Part shown: piece by piece, positions 6,827 through 12,826 of the stretch
Position numbering within the stretch: the stretch's first letter is position 1
How the letters are laid out: each line of letters starts with the position of its first letter
Assembly (NCBI GenBank): GCA_946478775.1
Contig: CAMLDR010000124.1
Coordinates: 1-12,852, forward strand
DNA length: 12,852 nucleotides
Origin: an uncultured Flavobacteriales bacterium
GTDB taxonomy: Bacteria > Bacteroidota > Bacteroidia > Flavobacteriales > Crocinitomicaceae
Reading direction: 5' to 3'
Position numbers and translations under genes: made by a program
Notes under the pieces: model-generated
What the model was told of the DNA's origin: nothing
Seen by the model: the letters and a program-made list of their open reading frames with translations, nothing else
The model's database searches: none

Positions 6827-6856
6827 AGTAGGGACGTGATGCATCACGTCCCTACT
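6827..6856. repeat. Perfect 30-nt palindrome (copy 2), probable terminator
   Basis: The left half AGTAGGGACGTGATG (6827-6841) is exactly reverse-complemented by 6842-6856. It is the same length as the palindrome at 1840-1869 and differs from it at three positions per arm, each with the matching change in the other arm. It starts 6 nt after the VWA gene stop, in the convergent gap with the SPFH gene. The following bases (GTATTT) are a poorer T-tract than in copy 1. Confidence 0.85.
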
Positions 6857-6862
6857 GTATTT

Positions 6863-6885
6863 AAAAACAATCTGCTACCGCAGAT
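6863..6885 (-). terminator. Intrinsic terminator of the SPFH gene
   Basis: On the minus strand, ATCTGC-GGTA-GCAGAT (6885-6870) forms a 6-bp stem with a 4-nt loop, followed by TG and five T (plus-strand A at 6863-6867). A second small hairpin, GAAAGC/GCTTTC with a 3-nt loop (6894-6908), lies between it and the stop codon at 6911. Confidence 0.75.
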
Positions 6886-6910
6886 CGGTTATCGAAAGCA
6901 GTGCTTTCTC

Positions 6911-7831
6911 TCATTTCTTCATCATATCATTTGCCAGCATCTGTTTCATGGTTTTTTCCATTCCGTCAACAGAACCGTCTAAGAAGATGACATTTCCTTT
7001 GCCTTTTTCAGCGAATTCTTTCACCGCTTCTGTCCACATAGAGAATAAAATCAGGGAAGTATCCAAATCCGCAGCTTTCATTCTCTCAGCAGCTTCCGAC
7101 ATACCTTGTGCAACTTCCTCACGGAATAATGCAATACCTTGTCCTTTCAACTGAGCAGCTTCTTTTTCAGCCTGTGCTGCAATCTTGATCGCGTTTCCAT
7201 CCGCTTCAGCAGCTTTTGTTTTGGTGATCAATAATGCCTGACCTTCATTCTCTGCAGCAGCTTTCAGGTTGTTCGAAGCAACCACTTTCGCCATGGAAGT
7301 CGTGATTTCCGCGTCGAAGGTAATGTCGTTTAATTGTAAGTCGATCAAATGGAATCCCCATGTTTCAAGCGTGTGGTCCAGGCTTTCTTTTACGTCAGCA
7401 ACGATTTCGCCACGCAGTAATAAGATTTCCGCTTGCTTTTTTGTAGCAACAAATCCACGAACAGAACCTTCAATAGTGCGGATCAATGCTTGAATAAAGT
7501 TTTGTTGATTCACGAATTTAAATGCCACATTTTTGATGGTTTCTTCATTTGCATCCAAAACCGAGTAAACTAACATGGCTTTGAAATACACATTTGCCTG
7601 ATCTTGCGTAATTGCCTGGAATTCCATTTCAATAGCCCGGTTCTGAATCGATACACGCGTATTCAATCGTTCGAAAAATGGAATTCGAAGGTTTAATCCC
7701 GGTTTCATGATCCGGCGGTATTTACCGAACATCGTTACCACTGCAATTGTTCCTTGCTGAACAGTTACAAAACTGAAAAAGAGGAGTATTACAGCAACTC
7801 CTATTAAAATGTATTTAGTTTCTACTACCAT
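6911..7831 (-). CDS. SPFH/band 7 (stomatin/prohibitin-like) membrane protein
   Basis: SPFH proteins form large oligomeric rings on membrane microdomains and are linked to membrane-protein quality control and stress. The 306-residue protein has one N-terminal membrane segment (residues 7-24, YILIGVAVILLFFSFVTV). The band-7 domain follows, with QQGTIAVVTMFGKYRRIMKPGLNLRIPFFE (25-54), the NRAIEMEFQAITQDQANVYFKAMLVYSV region and GFHLIDLQLNDITFD. An Ala/Glu-rich coiled coil covers about 190-245 (KTKAAEADGNAIKIAAQAEKEA). The C-terminus contains a helix and ends NDMMKK. This layout matches stomatin/QmcA-type proteins and is shorter than flotillins. No NfeD-like partner, often next to such genes, is visible. 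The gene appears monocistronic, with a -7 element upstream and an intrinsic terminator downstream. Confidence 0.9.
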   Translation of the reverse strand: MVVETKYILIGVAVILLFFSFVTVQQGTIAVVTMFGKYRRIMKPGLNLRIPFFERLNTRVSIQNRAIEMEFQAITQDQANVYFKAMLVYSVLDANEETIKNVAFKFVNQQNFIQALIRTIEGSVRGFVATKKQAEILLLRGEIVADVKESLDHTLETWGFHLIDLQLNDITFDAEITTSMAKVVASNNLKAAAENEGQALLITKTKAAEADGNAIKIAAQAEKEAAQLKGQGIALFREEVAQGMSEAAERMKAADLDTSLILFSMWTEAVKEFAEKGKGNVIFLDGSVDGMEKTMKQMLANDMMKK

Positions 7832-7847
7832 ATAAAGTGATTTGAAA

Positions 7848-7855
7848 CAAATATA
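7848..7855 (-). promoter_or_regulatory. Predicted -7 promoter element of the SPFH gene
   Basis: TATATTTG on the minus strand matches TAnnTTTG and ends 16 nt before the ATG at 7831. The place where a -33 element would be expected is occupied by the palindrome at 7868-7887. Confidence 0.5.
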
Positions 7856-7867
7856 CTCTTAAATTGA

Positions 7868-7887
7868 ATCCCGATAGCTATCGGGAT
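7868..7887. repeat. Perfect 20-nt palindrome with core CCCGATAGCTATCGGG
   Basis: ATCCCGATAG (7868-7877) is exactly reverse-complemented by 7878-7887. It lies 12 nt upstream of the predicted -7 element of the SPFH gene. It could be an operator, but I recall very similar palindromes being scattered through flavobacterial genomes, so a dispersed repeat is at least as likely. Confidence 0.7.
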
Positions 7888-7888
7888 C

Positions 7889-7922
7889 AAAAGTCAAAAT
7901 TGAAAAATTAAAGTTGACTTTT
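7889..7922. repeat. Short inverted repeat AAAAGTCAA / TTGACTTTT
   Basis: Perfect 9-nt arms (7889-7897 and 7914-7922) enclose a 16-nt AT-rich loop that itself contains AATT words. It sits between the SPFH promoter and the small gene at 8073. The rest of 7923-8072 is AT-rich leader or promoter sequence with no gene that I can support and no clear TAnnTTTG match. Confidence 0.4.
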
Positions 7923-8072
7923 TACCACTTACTTAATTGTTCTTTAAATAATTAATCAGGCATTGCTCTGTTTTCACGATCTGTTTCAAATTTTTCGGAA
8001 AAAGTTTTTCGCTGTTATAAAATAAACTTTAAAGAAAGTCGTTAGAATAAAAAACGCCCCTTTAATAAGCCT

Positions 8073-8225
8073 ATGGTAAACAAATACTTGACAAACATGC
8101 AAACACAGGAAGTTACTGAGATTGCGAATCCATCCGCAGCTGTTATCAGTCAGATACTGAACTACAGTAAGTCATTGGAAGTGAAGAAATTGAAGCGCAA
8201 GAAAGTGCTTTTGAATTTAAACTAG
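8073..8225 (+). CDS. Small 50-residue basic protein, probable conserved small gene
   Basis: The frame runs ATG at 8073 to TAG at 8223-8225. The second half reads PSAAVISQILNYSKSLEVKK (20-39) followed by a very basic LKRKKVLLNLN end. The pattern of Pro-Ser, then an I..ILNYSKSLEV helix, then K-rich residues, then a hydrophobic end with LN resembles small proteins I remember from other Bacteroidota genomes, usually annotated hypothetical; this is recollection, not a search. A second ATG at 8097 would give 42 residues that keep the whole recognisable part. A strong intrinsic terminator starts 8 nt after the stop, which fits a dedicated short transcript. A single amphipathic helix with a cationic tail could bind RNA, DNA or ribosomes, but no function can be assigned. 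A noncoding small RNA is the alternative. Confidence 0.62.
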   Translation: MVNKYLTNMQTQEVTEIANPSAAVISQILNYSKSLEVKKLKRKKVLLNLN

Positions 8226-8232
8226 AAAAGAG

Positions 8233-8257
8233 AGACCCTTCAATGGGTCTTTTTTTT
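8233..8257 (+). terminator. Intrinsic terminator of the 50-codon gene
   Basis: AGACCC (8233-8238) pairs with GGGTCT (8245-8250) around a 6-nt loop, and a run of eight T ends at 8257. This is the strongest textbook terminator in the window, starting 8 nt past the TAG at 8225. Confidence 0.9.
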
Positions 8258-8290
8258 GTGCTGAACTTTTTTTTACACCTAAAGCTAGCT

Positions 8291-8309
8291 GGACGTAATA
8301 TTGCGGAAT
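8291..8309. repeat. 19-nt direct repeat, copy 1
   Basis: GGACGTAATATTGCGGAAT is repeated exactly at 8382-8400, 91 nt downstream in the same orientation. Its centre CGTAATATTGCG is a palindrome apart from one mismatched pair. The surrounding region 8258-8469 has no supported gene on either strand. Confidence 0.9.
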
Positions 8310-8381
8310 TACTTTTTATTGGATGAAAGCTGGGGAGTAACGTGTTTATTGACTTGTATTTGTTCAGGCATTTTTTAGATG

Positions 8382-8400
8382 GGACGTAATATTGCGGAAT
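8382..8400. repeat. 19-nt direct repeat, copy 2
   Basis: Exact second copy of the sequence at 8291-8309. The bases on either side of the two copies do not match, so the duplication is confined to the 19 nt. Confidence 0.9.
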
Positions 8401-8469
8401 GACATACTAAGAAGTGATCGTTGCTAAAGTACTGAATTTACCTCCGCGTTCTTTTCTTTACGAGAAAAT

Positions 8470-8502
8470 AAAAAAAGCACCACCCATTTCTGAATGATGC
8501 TT
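8470..8502 (-). terminator. Intrinsic terminator of the M13 peptidase gene
   Basis: On the minus strand AAGCATCA (8502-8495) pairs with TGGTGCTT (8482-8475), eight pairs including one G-U, followed by a run of T (plus-strand A at 8470-8476). It begins 20 nt after the stop codon at 8523-8525. Confidence 0.8.
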
Positions 8503-8522
8503 CAATTAGATTCTTTCTCAAA

Positions 8523-10595
8523 CTACCAGATCTTAGCAACTTTTTCGTCCGGGTTACGCATTTTGTCTCCGGGTTTCACATTGAATGCCGCAAAGAATTC
8601 CGGACAATTCATCAAAGGTCCGTTTACACGGTACATTCCAGGTGAATGCGGATCCGTTGCGATTCTTTTCTTCAGTTCGGCGTCCGTATAGTTGATCTTC
8701 CACAATTGTGCATAAGAAATAAAGAAACGCTGAGCCGGAGTGTAACCGTCAATAATGATATTTTTCTTGAAATCATCCGTCAGGGTGTAGGCGTAATAGG
8801 CCATTGTTAATCCTCCTAAATCTGCAATGTTTTCTCCCATCGTTAATTCCGGGTTTACGCAGTTGTCTGAAATAGGACAGAAGGAGCTGAAAGTTTTTCC
8901 CAGGATTTCTGTTTTAGTCACGAATTTCGCTTTGTCTGTATCCTGCCACCAGTCGTTGTAACTTCCGTCAGCGGCGAATTTGGAACCGTTGTCATCAAAT
9001 CCGTGAGTGAACTCGTGTCCGATGACCATTCCGATTCTTCCGTAGTTCACAGCGTCTTCTGCATTCTCGTCAAAGAAAGGAGGCTGCATGATTCCTGCCG
9101 GGAATGCAATTTCGTTCAAAAGCGGGTGGTAGTATGCATTCACCAAGTGTGCAGGCATTTCCCATTCCTTGCGGTTTACTGGTTTGTGAAGCTTTTCCAG
9201 GTTTTCTTTAAAGGAGAAATTCCTGCTGTTGTCGGTATTCGCAACATAGTCTACCGGACTGATAACCAATCCTTTGTAGCTTTTCCACTCGTCCGGGAAA
9301 CCTAACTTTCTTCCGATAGCATTCAATTTTGCCAAAGCTTCTTTTTTCGTGTTGTCCGACATCCAATCCAAGCCCTGAATACGCATTCTGAAACTTGCCA
9401 GCAAATTGTCGACCATGGTATTGACCCGGTTTTTAGCATTTTCGGAGAAATTTTTCTCTACGAAGGCTTTTCCAAGTAATTCAGCTAAAGTTGATCCTGT
9501 GATTTCGTCGATGCAGCGTTCTTCGATTGGTTTCATTGTACTGGTACCGCTTAAAACGCCACTGTAGAAGTCAAAATTGTGCTTTACCCATTTGTCATCC
9601 AATTTTCCGGCATACGCATTGATGGTGCACCAGGACAGGTAATTGTTCCAGGATTGGAAGGAAACTTTATCCATCATGGTGTTAATTTGTTTCACGAAGT
9701 CAGGCTGTCCAACGATCAGTGAATCAAAGTGTTCGCATCCGATTTTTGAAAGGTAGGCTTCAAAGTCAAATTTAGGCATGGACTTTACCAACTGGTCTAA
9801 CGATAGTTTGTTGTAAGTCTTTTCGGGAAGGCGCGATTCAGCAGGAGTCATCATAGCACCGGCCAATTCTTTCTCAAAGTTGAAAATATCACTTGCTTTT
9901 CTTTTTGCTGCATCTTCCGAATCACCCAATAACTGAAAGGATTTCTGAATGTGCAAAATGTAAGCGTCGCGGATGGATTGCTTGTTTTCCTGGAAATAGT
10001 AATCCCGATTCGGCAAACCAATTCCTCCTTGTCCCCAATAAGCCACATTTCTATCCACATCCTTCAGGTCTTGTCCGATCCCGAAACTGAAAACAGATTC
10101 AACTCCGAATTGATGCTGTTGCGCAATTAAACCTACCAATTCGTCTTTTGATTTCATTTCAGAGATCTTGGCCAAACGGTCTGTCAAAGGTTTAACTCCG
10201 GCAGCATTGCGGACATTCATATCGGTGTACGAAGTGTAATAATCGCCCAATAACTGGTCCTGGCTTCCGGAGGATTTCGTTTTGGAACCGGCTGCAGTTT
10301 CAAGAATTTCCTTCAGTGTGGCCTTATTTCGTTTATCCAACTCATTGAAGCTTCCCCAGCGGGATTCTGTGTTGGGAACAGGATTGTTCTTGCACCAGGT
10401 TCCGTTCGCGAATTGGAAAAAATCATCCTGCGGCTTCACGGAAAGATCCATATAGGAAACGTCAATACTTGTAGGCTTTGAAGTCGTTTCAGGAGTAGAG
10501 GCAGCAGCTTTTTCCGGAGCTTCGGCAACTGTTTTTGGCTGACAAGCGGCCAATGAAAGGGTGACAACCGCTAGCGGCAATATTTTATTAACCAT
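8523..10595 (-). CDS. M13 family zinc metallopeptidase lipoprotein (neprilysin/PepO-like)
   Basis: M13 peptidases are single-domain zinc endopeptidases that cut small peptides. The 690-residue protein has a lipoprotein signal, MVNKILPLAVVTLSLAAC, with Cys18 as the lipidation site, then a Pro/Ala/Thr-rich linker (about 20-45). It should therefore be anchored in the envelope. The M13 N-terminal domain begins at about 47 (DLSVKPQDDFFQFANGTW). The catalytic domain holds NAYYHP (486-491), the zinc site HEFTH (His527, Glu528, His531), the third ligand in GENIADLGG (Glu588, with Asp592) and the substrate-contacting YRVNGPLMN (655-663). The C-terminus ends in Trp690, as is usual for the family. All catalytic residues are present. 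The start overlaps the end of the upstream GNAT gene by 8 nt, so translation is probably coupled. Family assignment is firm; the peptide substrate is unknown. Confidence 0.95.
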   Translation of the reverse strand: MVNKILPLAVVTLSLAACQPKTVAEAPEKAAASTPETTSKPTSIDVSYMDLSVKPQDDFFQFANGTWCKNNPVPNTESRWGSFNELDKRNKATLKEILETAAGSKTKSSGSQDQLLGDYYTSYTDMNVRNAAGVKPLTDRLAKISEMKSKDELVGLIAQQHQFGVESVFSFGIGQDLKDVDRNVAYWGQGGIGLPNRDYYFQENKQSIRDAYILHIQKSFQLLGDSEDAAKRKASDIFNFEKELAGAMMTPAESRLPEKTYNKLSLDQLVKSMPKFDFEAYLSKIGCEHFDSLIVGQPDFVKQINTMMDKVSFQSWNNYLSWCTINAYAGKLDDKWVKHNFDFYSGVLSGTSTMKPIEERCIDEITGSTLAELLGKAFVEKNFSENAKNRVNTMVDNLLASFRMRIQGLDWMSDNTKKEALAKLNAIGRKLGFPDEWKSYKGLVISPVDYVANTDNSRNFSFKENLEKLHKPVNRKEWEMPAHLVNAYYHPLLNEIAFPAGIMQPPFFDENAEDAVNYGRIGMVIGHEFTHGFDDNGSKFAADGSYNDWWQDTDKAKFVTKTEILGKTFSSFCPISDNCVNPELTMGENIADLGGLTMAYYAYTLTDDFKKNIIIDGYTPAQRFFISYAQLWKINYTDAELKKRIATDPHSPGMYRVNGPLMNCPEFFAAFNVKPGDKMRNPDEKVAKIW

Positions 10596-11052
10596 TGTTT
10601 TCAGGGTTTAAAAGCATTTCAACATGCGGGATTTCATCTTCAAAGTATTCTTTTCCTGTAGATACAAATCCGGATTTATTATAGAATTTTTCAAGGTGTT
10701 TTTGAGCCGAAATTCGAATGGGAACTTTTCCAAATTCTTCGTGAACGAATTGAATGCATTTTTCCATCAGTTCAATTCCAACACCGTTTCCACGACAATC
10801 GTTGGTCAAAACCACACGCCCAATTGCCACTTCCGGATAAGAAATTCCCGGATGCAGGATACGTGCCGTAGCAATGACGTCACCTTTTCCATCACGCAAA
10901 AGCAGGTGATAGGCTTTCTTGTCTTTTCCATCCAGGTCCAGATAAGTACAGTTTTGTTCAACTACAAAAGCTTTCAGTCTCAACGCAATAATGTCGTGAA
11001 ACTCATTCAGTGTTAGTTCTTTGTAAGGTTTAAATTGCCAATCTAAATGCAT
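10588..11052 (-). CDS. ElaA-like GNAT family N-acetyltransferase
   Basis: GNAT enzymes transfer an acetyl group from acetyl-CoA to an amine. The 154-residue protein has features of the ElaA subgroup: early FVVEQNCTYLDLDGKD (29-44), then ATARILHPG, then VAIGRVVL leading into the acetyl-CoA pyrophosphate loop CRGNGVGIELM (86-96). AQKHLEKFYNKSGF (116-129) supplies the GNAT C-terminal part. Length is normal for the subgroup. Its substrate is unknown. It lies 97 nt downstream of the carboxylase gene with no terminator between them, and its last 8 nt (ATGGTTAA) contain the M13 peptidase start, so it is probably in one transcript with both neighbours. I see no TAnnTTTG element directly in front of it. 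Confidence 0.88.
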   Translation of the reverse strand: MHLDWQFKPYKELTLNEFHDIIALRLKAFVVEQNCTYLDLDGKDKKAYHLLLRDGKGDVIATARILHPGISYPEVAIGRVVLTNDCRGNGVGIELMEKCIQFVHEEFGKVPIRISAQKHLEKFYNKSGFVSTGKEYFEDEIPHVEMLLNPENNG

Positions 11053-11060
11053 CTTTTTTC

Positions 11061-11147
11061 AATTACTAATTACTAATTATTAATTCCGAATTGGAATGAC
11101 CTGAATTATTTCTTTAATTCGTAATTGGGCATTCGTAATTCGTAATT
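11061..11147. repeat. Imperfect inverted repeat built from AATTACG/AATTACT heptamers
   Basis: The left arm 11061-11092 and right arm 11116-11147 are 32 nt each, and 25 of 32 positions pair. Read inward, both arms begin with two heptamers, AATTACT in the left arm and AATTACG in the right (reverse strand), and end in CGAATT. The loop is 23 nt. It fills the gap between the carboxylase stop and the GNAT start. It lacks a T-tract after a GC-rich stem, so it is not a typical terminator. Confidence 0.7.
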
Positions 11148-11149
11148 AT

Positions 11150-12796
11150 TCAAGTTTGTATTACTCCAACATTGTATGGTTTCTCCGCTTTTTTATGGCT
11201 TGCCATTTCAATTCCAACAGATAAGAACTCGCGTGTTTTAGCCGGATCGATGATGGCGTCCAGCCACAAGCGTGAAGCCGCATAATACGGAGAAATTTGT
11301 TCGTCGTAACGCGATTTGATCGCATTGTAAAGTTCGGCTTCTCTTTCCGGGGTAATTTCTTCTTCACCACGTGCTTTCAACGAAGCAACTTCAATCTGTA
11401 AGAGGGTTTTAGCCGCCGCCGCACCGCTCATTACAGCTACTTCAGCTGTGGGCCAGCCAACAATTAATCTTGGATCATAAGCTTTTCCGCACATGGCGTA
11501 ATTCCCTGCTCCGTAAGAGTTTCCAACAATTACCGTGAATTTCGGAACAACCGAATTCGCCATCGCATTGACCATTTTAGCTCCGTCCTTGATAATTCCG
11601 GCATGCTCCGATTTGGAGCCAACCATGAACCCGGAAACATCCTGGAAGAAGATCAACGGAATGTTCTTTTGATTGCAGTTCATGATGAAACGTGCAGCTT
11701 TATCGGCAGAATCATTGTAAATCACACCGCCAAACTGCATTTCACCTTTTGCGTTTTTAGACAATTCGCGCTGGTTTGCTACGATGCCAACGCTCCAGCC
11801 ATCCAAACGTGCGTATGCACAAACGATCGTTTTACCGTAATCGCTTTTATATTCTGTTAAGCTTCCTTCGTCAAAAATACAGTCCAAAATGTCATGAACA
11901 TTGTATGGTTTTGCTCGTTCGAAAGGTAAAATACCGTAAACTTTCTTTGCATCTTCTTTCGGAGCAATGGACTCAATGCGGTCAAATCCGGCAGATTCCG
12001 ATGCGCCTATCTGGCTCATCATTTTGCGGATCGTCATCAGGCATTCTTCGTCGTTGGCTACTTTGTAGTCGCACACACCCGAAATTTCCGTATGTGTCGT
12101 TGCTCCACCCAGTGTTTCGTTATCGATGTTTTCACCGATAGCAGCTTTCACCAGGTAAGATCCGGCAAGGAAGATGGTTCCTGTTTTATCTACGATCAGG
12201 GATTCATCCGACATAATCGGAAGGTAAGCGCCACCGGCAACACAGCTTCCCATTACGGCAGCAATTTGCGTAATTCCCATGGAACTCATGACGGCATTGT
12301 TTCTGAAAATACGTCCGAAATGTTCTTTGTCCGGGAAGATCTCGTCTTGCATCGGAAGGTAAACTCCGGCAGAATCCACCAGGTAAATGATCGGGAGTTT
12401 ATTCTCCATGGCAATTTCCTGTGCACGTAAGTTTTTCTTACCTGTAATGGGGAACCAGGCCCCGGCTTTCACAGTGGCGTCATTTGCAACAACGATACAT
12501 TGTTTTCCGGAAACTTTCCCGATCACAATAACCACTCCTGCAGAAGGGCAGCCGCCGTGTTCTTTATACATTCCCATTCCGGCAAAAGCACCTACCTCAA
12601 AGCGCGGGGTATTCGCATCAAGGAGCATGTCAATTCGCTCACGGGCTGTCATTTTTCCTTTTTCATGAAGTGCAGCGATCCGTTTTTCACCGCCTCCTTT
12701 CATAATGGAAGCTAATTCAGACTCCATTCGGGAGATCTTCAGCCTCATTTCATCGTCGTTCTTATTGAATTCCAATTCTTTTGAATCAATTGCCAT
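11150..12796 (-). CDS. Acyl-CoA carboxylase beta (carboxyltransferase) subunit
   Basis: This subunit moves the carboxyl group from biotin to an acyl-CoA. The 548-residue protein has the two-lobed crotonase-like carboxyltransferase architecture. The N-lobe has KMTARERIDMLLD (48-60), DATVKAGAW (106-114), LVDSAGVYLPMQ (139-150) and oxyanion loop GSCVAGGAYLP (183-193). The C-lobe has VANQRELSKNAKG, DVSGFMVGSKSEHAGIIKDGA (386-406) and GNSYGAGNYAMCGKAYDPR (425-443). The motifs GFMVG, IIKDGAKMV and GAGNYAMCG are closest to methylcrotonyl-CoA carboxylase beta, but AEVAVMSGAAAAKTL (451-465) is shared with other acyl-CoA carboxylases and decarboxylases, so substrate is unresolved. No biotin carboxylase/biotin-carrier subunit is in the window. 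The gene starts with ATG at 12796, 22 nt after a -7 element, and no terminator follows, so it may be cotranscribed with the GNAT and M13 genes. Confidence 0.9.
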   Translation of the reverse strand: MAIDSKELEFNKNDDEMRLKISRMESELASIMKGGGEKRIAALHEKGKMTARERIDMLLDANTPRFEVGAFAGMGMYKEHGGCPSAGVVIVIGKVSGKQCIVVANDATVKAGAWFPITGKKNLRAQEIAMENKLPIIYLVDSAGVYLPMQDEIFPDKEHFGRIFRNNAVMSSMGITQIAAVMGSCVAGGAYLPIMSDESLIVDKTGTIFLAGSYLVKAAIGENIDNETLGGATTHTEISGVCDYKVANDEECLMTIRKMMSQIGASESAGFDRIESIAPKEDAKKVYGILPFERAKPYNVHDILDCIFDEGSLTEYKSDYGKTIVCAYARLDGWSVGIVANQRELSKNAKGEMQFGGVIYNDSADKAARFIMNCNQKNIPLIFFQDVSGFMVGSKSEHAGIIKDGAKMVNAMANSVVPKFTVIVGNSYGAGNYAMCGKAYDPRLIVGWPTAEVAVMSGAAAAKTLLQIEVASLKARGEEEITPEREAELYNAIKSRYDEQISPYYAASRLWLDAIIDPAKTREFLSVGIEMASHKKAEKPYNVGVIQT

Positions 12797-12818
12797 GTTT
12801 TTTCGTTTATTAGCGTTT

Positions 12819-12826
12819 CAAATATA
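12819..12826 (-). promoter_or_regulatory. Predicted -7 promoter element of the carboxylase gene
   Basis: TATATTTG on the minus strand matches TAnnTTTG and ends 22 nt before the ATG at 12796. It is the same sequence as the element before the SPFH gene. The -33 partner is not clear; the window ends 26 nt further upstream. Confidence 0.5.

Noticed and set aside
7868..7887. Palindrome as an intrinsic terminator
   Set aside because: It lies upstream of the SPFH gene, no gene ends toward it, and no T-run follows on either strand.
8233..8257. Shared terminator for the M13 peptidase
   Set aside because: The peptidase has its own terminator at 8470-8502 and the T-run here has the plus-strand orientation.
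8258..8469. Small gene around the 19-nt direct repeats
   Set aside because: Reading both strands, I found only very short frames interrupted by stops and no terminator or promoter pair that would define a transcript.
10624..11016. 130-codon plus-strand frame
   Set aside because: It is antisense to the GNAT gene, whose acetyl-CoA-binding motif and family pattern are clear.
11603..12430. Overlapping plus-strand frames of 85-121 codons
   Set aside because: All lie inside the carboxylase gene on the opposite strand and show no domain or composition of their own.
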